The position numbers and the translations under genes were made by a program. 64,000 bases of DNA, taken from the NCBI RefSeq assembly GCF_901709675.1, contig NC_051088.1:21552693-21616692 (forward strand), given 5' to 3'. The notes below the pieces were generated by a model. It was given only the letters and a program-made list of their open reading frames with translations, ran no database searches and had not been told where the DNA came from. Of this stretch, positions 47,687 to 59,292 are shown in pieces. The stretch is from Syngnathus acus. Its lineage: Eukaryota; Chordata; Actinopteri; Syngnathiformes; Syngnathidae. Numbering within the stretch: position 1 is the stretch's first letter; every line of letters starts with the position of its first letter.

Positions 47687-48100
47687 GGTCTTGTTGGCTT
47701 TTCCACTCAAGTCCTACCTCTGAATATTACATTCCAAATAAATTAAGAAAAAAAATCGAAATTAATAAAAAAATAAGAAAGGTGTGCGCCAACTTGTTTT
47801 TTTATTTTCTTATTTATTATTTACCTTTATTTATTTGGTCTTGTCGGCTTTTCCACTCAAGTCCTACCTCTGAATATTAAATATTAAAAAAAATACAAAT
47901 TAATAAAAAAATAGTGGTGCTCCAACTTGTTTTTTATTTTCTTATTTATTATTTATCTTTATTTTATTTGGTCTTGTAAGCTTTTTCACTCAAGTCCTAC
48001 CTCTGAATATTACATTTCAATCTAATAAAAAAAATAAAAATTAATAAAAAAAATAAGAAAGTGGTGCTAAAACTTGTTTTTTATTTTCTTCTTTTTATAG
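47687..48100 (+). repeat. Tandem array of three AT-rich units (about 150, 133 and 131 bp)
   Basis: GGTCTTGT followed by CACTCAAGTCCTACCTCTGA recurs at 47687, 47837 and 47970. Each ends with a CCAACTTGTTTTTTATTTTC-like stretch. The spacers are A-rich and vary in length. Confidence 0.9.
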
Positions 48101-50269
48101 TTGTTAAAACAAAAAACAAAGTTCCAAGCTAAGACTGAGTGGGACCTCCATTCCACTAACACAATCCAAAGAATTTTTACCATTGGAAATAATGGAAATG
48201 AAAATAATGTGTTCTTGGGTCTATTAAGTGATTTTTTTACACGTCAATCAAACGATCCCCAGTATTTAATGAAGAGAACAACCCGAGACGTGAAACCCTG
48301 GCAGTGTTGTCCCAGTAGCAAACAGAATGTCACAATCGTCACCGGCGCATGCACAAACGGCGTGACAGGAAGGTAAATGTCACCCAAACGCACGCAAAAA
48401 AAGAAAAAGTCCAGCCAAGCGTTAAACAGGTTATCACTTCCGCTCAGAACCCATAAATCAAGTCCAAAGTGTGAGCCCTCAACAAATGCATCATTGTTAT
48501 TCCCACACAAGCTCAAGTGTTTGGCATATGTAAAGGTGGCTGCCGAGGTTCCCTCGGAGCGCCGCCAGGGTGACGCCGTTATCGCCCCGGCGCCGCAGAT
48601 TGGCACCTGTCACGGCGTATTCAAACCTCTGCGAGTAACACTGACAGGCGGGTCAGCGCGCCCGACCTGAGGTCCGACCCGTGGGTCCTCCGTCTGCACT
48701 GCCGGGATGACAAAAGACACAAGAGTACAGCTGAGATTGTGATTTATTCTGCCTCACTTTATCTGATGCTAACGGGGGATGCTAACTTTCCGTTTCAAAA
48801 TTGTCCTTGAAGGGTTATTGAACAAAATCCATTGTTGCGTGTTTCACATGTCTGACTCAAAGCACAGAAACAAGCCCGTCCTTATGGAAGAAGACAAGAG
48901 CGATGATCGATGCCAATTGCGTAATCAGGCGTGATTTGAAGGGGGTCGTTGATTCTCAGTCCATCAAGGTTATGAGAGAGCCGCGCTTGTCAGCGCGTGA
49001 TTTATTATTGCCACGAGCGGAGCCACCACGTCACGCACAAAAACAGGGGGCTGGGCCCGGGCTGGGCCGAGGACCCGCCGGTTGTATTAATAAGTCCAGA
49101 CGGTACGTGTGAGCCACATTTTGGAAATTAGCCTTGAAAAATTACCATGTCATGATCAATGGTCATCAAATGAGTCCATGGGCGGAGCCTGGTTTTTTTT
49201 TTTTATTTCAACGATGCTCATCGTCACATTGGGAGAAACAACTGTTATTCAAACGCGCCAAACATTCTCATCCCAGCTCTTTGTCTTTGTGCAGCCGAGT
49301 GGGTGACTTCCAGGGACGAGCCTACTGGTTTTGTAGGCAAAATTGATGGATTGTGCATTTCTAAAAAAAAAAAAATCACTTTGGATGCTTCCAGAGGAAA
49401 CAAAAGTCTACAGTGAGTGATGCCTATTTACAAAGAAAAGTGCAGCGGGACAATGGCGTCAGCCCGCCAGAGCACACAAAGCTATATGGGAGACGAATGG
49501 AGCGGAAAGCGCATTTCTCATCCGATTGCCGTCTGTTTGGGCTCCGCTTACACGCGCCGCACAACAGCCAACACGTGTAATGCATCACAGCTGGATTTGT
49601 GACAGCGAGGTAGAGGTAATAACTTTAGGAAGCAGCACGCACCTCTCACTGCGCTCGTGTCAGCCATTGATCTGCCGGCGCCTGACATCTCATTTCATTG
49701 CCATGACACACCATAATGGACCGGCGCGCTCCAGACCCCTCGACTGATTCCGGGCCCCGGCGCTGTCAGAGAGCCAGCGCCTTGGCCGCTCGGCCGCTCT
49801 ATCGATCTGCCGAGGGCGGGTAGTCGGAGAGCCGCCCCGGCCTGTTATACTTCCTGAAAGACTTTAGCGTGACAATTCATTCGGCAATTTAGATTTGTAT
49901 AACTAACTAACTTGTCAAAGCTTTGCCGTCTTGGAGCTTCGGAGCACGTGTCGCGACAAGAAAGCATGAATCACACTCATAAAGGGACCACGGGTTGGGA
50001 AATGACTGACCCAAATCGGAAAACAAATCGTTTTTTCCGTATACAAACGCAAATATGCTGCATAGAGAAAGTGGTAAGCCTCGCAGTTTTGACGTTGGGG
50101 TTTTGAATCCAGACTCCTGTGGGGATCGGCATCGAGGTCCAGATGGTAGTTTAGGTTTTTCGATTATTACGATTACAGGCGATATTAGCTGTTAGCCATT
50201 TAAACACAAAAATCAAAAGTGAATTTAAGAATCGACATTGTCCCGTCGACGAGAATTTGATGGTCTATA
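48101..50269. other. Unique non-coding DNA, partly CpG-rich
   Basis: CpG-rich non-repetitive sequence at about 48540-48700 and 49630-49850. T-run near 49193-49204 and A-run near 49362-49374. No exon is supported. Confidence 0.45.
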
Positions 50270-50590
50270 CTAAGTTGTCAAACTCAAGGCCCGGGGGCCG
50301 CATCCGGCCCGCCACATCATTTCATGTGGCCCGCAAAGGCAACTCGTGTGTCAACTTTCTTGTTAAAATACCAAAATTGTAAATCGTCTTCCCTTTTAAC
50401 AACAGTGAGATATTACATTTTTTTAAACCCCACTTAAATTAAATAAATTAGAAAATTGTTCAACTTTTTTTATGCTGAATCATCTTGTGTGTATGCAACA
50501 ATATACGATTGTCATTAATGGCCCCACGAGGTAAACCATAACTACGATGTGGCCCACAACAAAAAATTCAATTTAATGTAACTTGACAGA
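50270..50590 (+). mobile_element. Old, degraded hAT-type element
   Basis: Left end CTAAGTTGTCAAACTCAAGG, then a GC-rich GGCCCGGGGGCCGCATCCGG segment and GCCACATCATTTCATGTGGC, match the copy at 33012-33341 in the same orientation. The right terminus is mutated and no target duplication is visible, so limits are approximate. Confidence 0.75.
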
Positions 50591-52463
50591 TTTGGTCTTA
50601 GGTTTTGTTTCCGAAAATTCCAAATACGTCCGTGTTGGAACATCTTCATTTCTTGGCACTAAAGGAAAAAAAAGGTAGAAGCTAACACAATTAGAGACTC
50701 GGTATACCCATAATTCCGCTGGGCGAGTGCCCCGCCTCCGTCTGTGTTGTGCTTGGTGTTGCAGCCCGGAGGCGGTACAGGTCATTCCGATTTCTGCGCA
50801 AGTGTTGAACCTAACACCTGACCCCGAGGCTTTAGCGCAGAGATCCAAACCAGACGTGACACATGACTACAAACGGGCATAAACACATTCGCCGCCATCG
50901 ACCAATCAAGGTGAAGAAAAATAGAGCGCTAAGAAGCCAACACCTGAGAGGTCAAAAACAACATTTGAAGATGAAGAACGTAACGCGTGTGCCGTGACGT
51001 GCATGTGTTTATCCGTGTGAATTGGAGTGGAGGTCAGTAATGCAAATTGCCCTGTCACTTCACGTGCGGCGAGATGGCGAGATGTGTGCGCCTGCATCTA
51101 CGAGGTGAGCGGAGGGGGGGGGGGGATGTGTCTTTGCGCTACACAGTCAAACATTGCTGGGTCCGAGCCCACGGCTACGCTGAGCCTCAACCTGAACTTG
51201 GGGAGTTCGTTTTGTTCCTCTGCATCTAGAGCAAAAAAGAAATAGCCCGGGGATATGTCAAGTGTTTTTGTCTTCTTTCCTGCCTGTTCACTTCCAGCAC
51301 AAAGCTCGCCGATAACACGCGGGAAGGTAATTCTCAAGAAAGGAAGAGCTTCTGACAGGCTTGTTGTCTTGTGTGCTTCTTTTTTTTTTTTTTTTGTCTA
51401 CGTCGCTACGATGGAATTAGCCAAAGTGCAAACAAATATAACAAAAAGGCGCTGCAATATGTTTTCGGGCGTTGGCTAAATCACTTTGGGATTTGACGTC
51501 CGATTAATAAATTTGGTAGGATTTCCTGGGCAAACAAGCCGGCGTGTATTTGCGCAGCTTGTAAACAAACCCGACATTTGTTTTTGATAATTGCTAAGCC
51601 ATCTTTGTTTCCACTTTTCTTATACGAACATTTTGGTGGTGCAATTCTGGAAAGGTGTGAAATATGCTGAGGGCAAAAAAATTTTGCATTTTCCTCATTG
51701 GGTCTCTCGTTCAATTCATAAATATAATAATTCAGCGCGATGATCACAGAGTCAAATTTGAGCAGTTCCCCCGCAGTTGTCTACCGACAAGAATGGAACA
51801 CGCGTAAAATTAGTGGAGTAGAAACGGGCCAAAGTCGGAGCTGATGAGAGCATCTGATCCATTAGCCCGGGAGCTTTAAGAGAGCAAGTTCATTAACCAC
51901 CTCGGGGATTAGCCGCCAAAGTCGGCGCCGTCGTATCTTTTCAGCAACATTTATAAACCTTTGGCACCTTCTTCCTTGCTGATTCTTCTCTCTGCTTTCA
52001 CACAAAAATCTTCACCTGAATGGTAATGAAATCAGCCAATTTAGCCCCGAAAGCTGCGGGGCTTGGACAGATGGCATCGAAGCATGCACTCCTTCAAAAA
52101 AAAAAGGAGAGCGCGGCACCCAAGCAAGGCGGCGCCAGTTCCGCAGAGCTGGGCAAATCTGTACAAAGTGCTGGAGCTGAGAGGGGAAAGCCAGTCACCT
52201 CATCACGCCTCCATTTTACAACCCCTGTTGCCCTAATCCTGACAAGCCGTCCGCCATTAGGGAGGCTTGCGCTGCAGACCTCACCGGCTCCCTCTTTGCT
52301 AGGAAGCTCCTCTGCCTGTCAAGAAGGATGCAGAATGTTCATCTGCGTAAGCATGGTCACAACAGCAAAACTTTTTTTTTTTTTTTTTTTTAAAGACATT
52401 GTTTATTGCGATCTTTATGGTTTTATGTCAGGACATGATTTCCATTTGGCATTTAATTCCGCA
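50591..52463. other. Unique non-coding DNA
   Basis: No gene is supported. G-run at 51114-51125, T-runs at about 51379-51395 and 52372-52392. The 148-residue frame at 52020-52466 has no recognised domain and crosses a poly-T tract. Confidence 0.5.
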
Positions 52464-52760
52464 TAATGCGCATACAGGGTGGCATTATGAGAAAAATTTC
52501 AAATGTAAATAATGCAAAAAATTATAATAAATAATAAATAAAAATAAAATATTTTTTTACAATTTTCCCATTATGCGCATAGGGTGGCATGAGAAAAATA
52601 GTAAATTTAAATAATGCAAAAATATATATAATAAATAATAAAATAATAATGAAAATTATCAATAATAAAATAATAAATAACTACAGAAAATTACAAATAT
52701 TTTTTCCTGATTTAATATTCAAACTTATTGATATAATATAATATAATATCATAAGGCAAT
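52464..52760 (+). repeat. Two-unit duplication in an AT-rich block
   Basis: TATGCGCATA(CA)GGGTGGCAT recurs at about 52464 and 52571 (period about 108 bp), each followed by GAGAAAAAT and AAATAATGCAAAAA. The block ends in AATAATAA and (TATAA)n sequence near 52733-52748. Confidence 0.8.
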
Positions 52761-55126
52761 ACCAGTGTCGTGGGAATAAAAATGCTACATTTGCAGCCCT
52801 AAGCCTACAATTAAGTTCGATAAGTTCAATCATACTTGCAAATAAATTTGAACATAATTGCGAGTACTTGCCAGTGAAAAATTTGTACTCTCCATTGGCA
52901 GTTCCACGCTTGCGTAGTTTTCCCAGGTGAATTCAAATCAATACTCTGACGGCAGGAGCTGTCAGGCCAAAGTTGCCGATGGAAGCACGAGATGGTCGTA
53001 TTTGTTTTCCTCCAAGACAATAAATATGATTAGGGAGGTGCAGACAAACACAACGCAACTGTTCATGTTTGCTTTTAATTAATTGCATAATGCTAATATT
53101 ATTGCCTTAATGTGACGCTAATTACGGGCTAATTATGTAAACGATGGTTAACTATGATGATCACACTCACATTAGCAACCAAACATTCCAGGGAAGGGCC
53201 CACCTCTTATAATTACCTTAAAATGTGTACGTTTCTTTGAAATGCAAACAGTTTTTTCTTTTTTTTTTTTGCAAATGAAAATAATTAAAAAAAGAAACAC
53301 ACCCTCCCTCCCTCCCTCGCTTGCTATCACACATCAACACACACGCTGCCTGTCCTCCACCTCTGTACTTTCATACAGAAACATCTGTTAAGTAGGAGCA
53401 AATGTCAGCTAATTATTTCACCAAAGCATGTTTTTAATTGATCAACAGGGGAACAGCTGTAGAGTGGATCCTAGCGTCACGGCGCTGGGTGAATAAAAAC
53501 CGAGGCGGGGGAGGCGGGGGAGGATGAGAGCAGAGAGGGGGTGGACGGGCTGCGTGTTGGGAGCAGCCTTCACCCACCTCCATCCTGAGAAGAGCTTTGA
53601 CCTGCTGCCGCAACCTGCCAGTGCACTCAGGGGAGAAGTTCCGCACTTAAACCGGCGCCGTGCGTACGTTAAAAGGTTCATTCTGCGCCAAGTTGCTGTA
53701 TTAAACTTCAAGCAAAGGTGAGCTACTATGTTCATTGAGGCACCAGCAAATTGCTTCACTGCTTTCTTCTTAAACTTCAAACTAAGCAGCACTTGATTTC
53801 TTTTTTCAAAAGGGATGGCAAGGGCCCCTTGGGAGTGATATTACTTTTTTTCCTTGCTTTATGATGGGAATATTTGAGGTGCTCATCGGGCAATTAAAAT
53901 GTTAAGCATATAGTACTTTGCAATGCCTTCATCGACCAATCTTGAGAAGATGATCGCCCTGACTATATTTTAGGCTGTTGACAACAGAATTACACAAAAC
54001 TGAATTCTTCACTACTGGCTCTATATGCTATCTTAATTTGACATATGAAATGTGGATTATGCCACTGATAATTCCTCTTAACATGTATTTTAAAATAAAA
54101 AGTCTGGTTATTTTTTAAATTAATTGTTTCCTGCATTGAGGGAGGTCACATCGGTGTAAAAGAAGTTCATTGCATTTTGCTTCTTGGGGTACAATGTTAG
54201 AAAATAACGATAAATGTATCATAATTACGATTATTTCCACTGGTATTTTAAGGGAGATAAAATGAAGCAGCCTTAGAATGCTGTGCACCTTTTGTTTTGT
54301 TTTTTTTGGGGGGGGGGCTCAACAGGTGAAGGCAGGCCTCCAAATCTCACCAGGGGCTACCACGATAAAGGTGCCAACCATAAGACATATGTTGCTTTTG
54401 TTTTTTTAGCTGAGTCCTTCCAGGTAGTTCAGCTGTATTGATGCAAAAAGGCAAACAGCTTCAGGGTTGTGATTCATCCCGAGCCCTTTTGTGTTCCTGT
54501 CACATCCAGGTAGGCGCAACGCACGGAGGTCAGAGCTGAGAGAGACACACAAATCTGGGTTAAGCCCTCCAATGCCGTTCCCCGAGGCTTGTTGGAGTCT
54601 GTTACACGGCAGCCAAGCCGTATCGCCGCGTAACTGCGAGACTTAGAAACACCAAGTAGACACGGCCTCGGGCAACTCCACACAGTGTCCTAAATAAACC
54701 GAGACAAAACAAAGAATCACTGCTAAGGTTTTGTACTGCTGTGACCAAATGAGTCCAGGATGACGCAGGTGGACACAGCAGAGCTCTGCAGTTCCACTTG
54801 GAAAGAGGAACTTCTTCCGAGGGAAAAGCAGGAGAAAGCCGGCAGCCGTATGGACTGCGGGAAGCTCAAGCATGACTAAAAAGTACATTCAGCGCTAGTC
54901 AGTGAATTCTGCTCCCTATTTGTCACTGCCACCTTGGAGAGCAGAGAGCATTAATAATACATGGGGGCCCGGGGAATCTATTAGAGGCTACCCTTGCGGA
55001 GAAGAAGCTGCGAGAGCTGCAGCGGTGAGAGACACAAAGCCTCGGCGCTTGGCGGGGTCTCGCCACGAGTGTCAGGTACGCAAAACCCGAGAGAAAAAGT
55101 GCAGGCGGGTATTGATCCGGCAGAGA
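52761..55126. other. Unique non-coding DNA with a possible promoter-proximal segment
   Basis: No coding exon is supported. At 53491-53522 a GAATAAAAAC string is followed by two GAGGCGGGGG-like GC boxes, and CAAAG/GTGAGC at 53713-53723 is a good donor-like site. T-run near 53256-53270, CCCT repeat near 53303-53317, G-run near 54309-54317. Confidence 0.4.
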
Positions 55127-55806
55127 CTGCCTTTGGACTCACGAGACAAGCCGCTAAACTGGAATTTTTTCGTCCTGATGACGATTTACTGTAGCAGAAT
55201 TAAAGCTAACAGTATTTAGCTATTCATGCTAACTGGAAAAACAAATGGAACAACTTCTCACGGGAAGGCTATAGCCGAGATTCAAAACCTCAATCGGCCT
55301 GTGGACTCACGAGAGAGGCCGCTAAACTGAAATTTTTCGTCATGATAAGGATTTACTGTTGCGGAATTAAAGATGACAGTAACAGTAGTTAGCCATCCAT
55401 GCTAACTGGGAAATGGGAACAACTCCACACGGGAAGGCTATAGCCGAGATTCAAAACCTCAACCTGCCTTTGGACTCATGAGAAAGGCCGCTAAACTTTA
55501 ATTTTTCGTCCTGATGAGGATTTACTGTAGCAGAATTAAAGCCAACAGTAACCGTCATTAAAGCTAACAGTAGTTAGCCATCTATGCTAACTGGAAAAAC
55601 GAAGAGAACAACTCCTCACGGAAAGGCTATAGCCGAGATTCAAAACCTCACCCTGCCTTTGGACTCACGAGAGAGGCCACTAAACTGGATTTTTTTTGTT
55701 CTGATGAGGATTTACTGTAGCAGAATTAAAGCTAACAGTAACCGTAGTTAGCCATCTATGCTACCTGGAAAAACGTTGATAACCGAGATTCAAACCCTCA
55801 ACCCGA
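55127..55806 (+). repeat. Tandem array of four units (168, 169, 189 and about 140 bp)
   Basis: GGACTCA(C/T)GAGA starts units at 55135, 55303, 55472 and 55661. Each has CGTCCTGATGAGGATTTACT (or a close variant), GAATTAAAG(C/A)TAACAGTA, TTAGCCATC(T/C)ATGCTAAC and the palindrome GGCTATAGCC, lost in the last unit. The third unit is longer because AATTAAAGC(C/T)AACAGTA is doubled within it. GCTAACAGTAGTTAGC can form a 6-bp hairpin. The array encodes no continuous protein. Confidence 0.92.
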
Positions 55807-57200
55807 GTGCACGTGTCAACCACCACTGAAAAGTTAATTGTGTTCACTAATGATGTCATCTTTTCAACAGAATGATCTAGTAAAGAGCTGTTTTTCTTTT
55901 TTCTACTGCAGACAGCCCGCCCTGGCACCTTCTGAGCAGCCTTGCTCGACTTTGGCCAGGTTTACGCTCATGAAAAAAAAGGGAGAGAGTGGACCATTTG
56001 TTGCTTCAGATGTGCTGCTAATCCTCAGATCGAAGCTCTCTTGCTCTCCAAACTTGTGAACGCGGCCAAAGCACTAATGAAAGTGGGAGGCCGGTGGTCG
56101 CCAGGCCTCAAGCCCGAGTGTGACAGAGCGAGTCCATCTGGTGCGTGAAAGTCCGCAGCACGCCGCTCGGAGCGACACGTGAGCGAAGGCGACCCGGGCG
56201 CTCTCGCACCTGAGCGCCGCAACTTTTACCCACCGCTCGATAACTTGCGCACCATCGCCACCGGCCGCTCCGACAGTCACTATTCACGCCATTTTCCAGC
56301 ATGAGCCACCTGCTCAGACTTGGAGGGAAACCTGTCGCGGCGCTTTAGTGCACAAAAACGTGGAAGGGAGGGCGGGGGCGCTGTGACAGCAGATGGCCGA
56401 AGGACTGAACGGCTTCCGACATCCTGTTTAGCCAAAGGAGTAGAGAGATACAAGCGATTGATGTCAATATCTTCTGAGCTCAAACAAAGTGAAGAAGCTT
56501 GGAAGGCGTCAAAGGAAGATTCTTTCCAATCAGCCCGCAATGAATTCAGTTCAACTCCTTTATTGTAATTGATACGTGTTATCTTACTTTGTCACCATCA
56601 CGGTAAACAAATTACGTAGCGGTGGACAGCTTTTCAGTGCTGCTACCACGACACTTTTCCAAATGTAATGCAAGTTTTATAATAATACAGTTTTAAATGA
56701 AATGAATATGTCCAGATAAATCCTAAAATTCTGTGGCCCCTAAGATCCTGTTTTGGGGAGTAACCACATGATTTGAGATATTAGCTTAGGGTAAAGCCGA
56801 AAAACGTATTGGGACGTCGTAATAGGGCAGCAAAAGAAAGTTAGTGTTAAATAGTTAGGATAAAAAAAAATAATAAGGCAAGCACCCATTTCTGAGCACC
56901 GTGACGGCTGCCAACACATCAGACATCAGACCCGCGCCATCAGTCTCGCCGGCACATGTCCCAGCAGTTAAGGCACAACGCGCCAACTGGGCTACTGCTA
57001 AATAGCCTCACGGTTCGTCGTTAGTCAGCACAGTTTGGCTGCTCAATATTAAGACCGTCAAGTCTGTAATCATTAGAATACCAAGAAGAAGATAACATTG
57101 GCACAAACATCGCAAAATGACATTCACGCTCCTGTTGTCTTCCTCAGGGTCAAACCTTTTACCACACTCATCATATACATGCTTTTTTTTACTTTTATTA
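55807..57200. other. Unique non-coding DNA, CpG-rich at 56085-56400
   Basis: A CTTTTTTCTACTGCAG acceptor-like string ends near 55909. The 56085-56400 stretch is dense in CpG and could be an unmethylated island, but no first exon can be recognised. A-runs lie near 55972-55980 and 56860-56870. Confidence 0.4.
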
Positions 57201-57710
57201 GCATTTACGTTATATGATATATGATATCTCATATACCATATCATGTCATATCATATATCATTTCATATATCTTATCTCATACAATGTCATATATCATATA
57301 TATCTTATCATATATCGTATATATCATATTTCATATCACATATATCATATATCGTGTATATGATATATATCATATCATATATGATATACGATATATCATG
57401 CCATATATCATGTCATGTATCATATATATACTATATATATATATCATATCATATATCATATCATGTCATATCATATATCATTTCATATATCTTATCTCAT
57501 ACAATGTCATATATCATATATATCTTATCATATATTGTATATATCATATGTATCATATTTCATATCACATATATCATATATCGTATATATCGTATATATG
57601 ATATATGTCATATAATAAATGATACATCATATATAATGTCATATACCATGTCATGTATCATATATATATCATATCATATATCATATCACATATCATGATA
57701 TGATATTATG
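57201..57710. repeat. ATATC/TCATA satellite-like block with about 220-bp higher-order period
   Basis: Variants of CATAT and CATATAT fill 500 bp. The distinctive string TTTCATATATCTTATCTCAT occurs at 57261 and 57481, and its surroundings repeat with it. The Tyr-His-Ile-Ser frames are artefacts of the pentamer. Confidence 0.93.
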
Positions 57711-58830
57711 ACAAAGATGACTTGTTCCACATCTCGCTCATTGAAGCTAGTTTGGTGGCCGAGACATGTTCAAAATTATCAAGACTGTCAAAAGAAAGAT
57801 TTTCCGTGGCATTGCGGTACAAATAATTGCCCGTCTATTCTCTGCATGCCAGAGACAAGATGCGACTTCAACTCGCCACCTGCAAAAAGATGAGCATGAG
57901 ATGAGAATTGGCCAGGATGAGCCGAGTCATTTTGTTGTTTCAATTGAAGATTGCAATAAAAGGGAACAAAAATCGCCTACAGGTCATTTCAACACAGCTT
58001 TTACGCTTTGTGTTGCCCTGCTTTGTTGACTTTGATGTCATTCTTTGTCATCCGTCGCACTCTTGCTGACTCACCGCACGTTACGAAACGACACCGTGGC
58101 AAAGCATCACCGATTGCTTTCATTGAATTCCGTCTTCTTTCCATTTTTTATTTAACACCGAGGTTTTTGAAAGGTAATTCACTCCAGAAGTGAAAGTGTG
58201 TATTTTTATCCGCTTAATCCGGTTAGGTTTGCTGGGAGATAGCAAGCGAGATGCTCTAATCTGCGCTAAGGTGTGGAGGAAAGGATAAGGGAGATGACAA
58301 AGATAAAAGCACGGTAAATTTATTCGGTCTACGAGTGAAACAAAAGAGACGGCTAATCATGTGTGACACCGTGTTAAGACAAATAAAGCAGAACACAAGG
58401 CGCTTTCAACACGCAAGAGAACAATAAAATGACAACTCAAGTAAAAATTGTTTTTTATGACGCTTGCCTTTGCTCTTAAACTTTGAGACCGAAACAGTTA
58501 TGGCTCATTTTCTAAGTCTTTAAAAGTCAATTTGTCAAAGGAGAGGAAGTTGTCGCTTTCCAATCTGTCAGGACGGCCCAAGTGTATGACACGCCGAGTA
58601 CGTGTTCGTCTGCGAGCGGCGAGGACCCTTCTGACAAGCGACATTATTCTTCCAGTGCTGTACTGTCACGTCCTCTGACAGCTCTGCGCCGCTCCGACCC
58701 AATTTGGGCCAAATGGACCCTTTTTCCTACACAAGGGCAAGCGACATTGCTACATCACAAGCTGTGTGCACTGTAAAAGTGCACATGTGAAAATAGACAC
58801 ATCCTATTTTATCCCAAATTTAATGCACTT
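57711..58830. other. Unique non-coding DNA
   Basis: No coding or RNA gene is supported. Confidence 0.5.
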
Positions 58831-59040
58831 ATTTGTACATTATTTTTTTTTATTATTATTATTTGTACTTATTTGTACTAATTTATTTGTACTCATTTTT
58901 TTTTCTCTTCATGTCTTTTTTTCAGCAATAGATAGCCCATTTAAAAGATAGTAAATGAAAGAAATATTAAATTAATCTATATATATGTAAATATAACACT
59001 AAAATGAAATTGTTTTATGAAAACCTAAAAAAAATTAAAT
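58831..59040. repeat. T- and A-rich low-complexity block
   Basis: TTATTATTATTATTTGTACT with TTTGTACTTATTTGTAC repeats, then A-rich sequence. Confidence 0.7.
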
Positions 59041-59191
59041 TGGACTTGTACGTGTCCGCGGTTACGGTAAAAAGCTAGCACTAATCCACTTAATTACTGC
59101 TATGCTAACTTTCTGTTTACAGATATTGTAGCTGTAGATGAGTCAATTTGGGAATCAACTCTTGAGAATCATCTCTTCTTATTACTGTCTT

Positions 59192-59292
59192 GCTATAGCT
59201 ATAGCTCCAATTCTATAACTATATATAGCTATAACTATAAATAGCTATAGCTATAACTCCAATGATTAGCTATAGCTAGCTATAGCTAGCTA
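59192..59292. repeat. (AGCTAT)n imperfect repeat
   Basis: CTATAGCTATAGCTCC and ATAGCTATAACTATAAATAG variants, largely self-complementary because AGCT and CTATAG are palindromic. Two CTCCAAT(T/G) interruptions give a suggestion of a roughly 50-bp period. Confidence 0.8.

Noticed and set aside
52020-52466. 148-residue plus-strand frame
   Set aside because: Composition is Ala/Ser/Lys-rich without a domain, it crosses a 21-base T-run, and no splice or promoter evidence supports it.
55520-55560. CTGATGA strings in the four-unit array as hammerhead ribozyme or C/D snoRNA boxes
   Set aside because: The GAAA and stem elements needed for a hammerhead are absent, and no matching D box with terminal stem is seen for a snoRNA.
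55890-55950. Strong acceptor-like string CTTTTTTCTACTGCAG
   Set aside because: The frame that follows has no recognised protein content and no donor pairing; listed only as a landmark.
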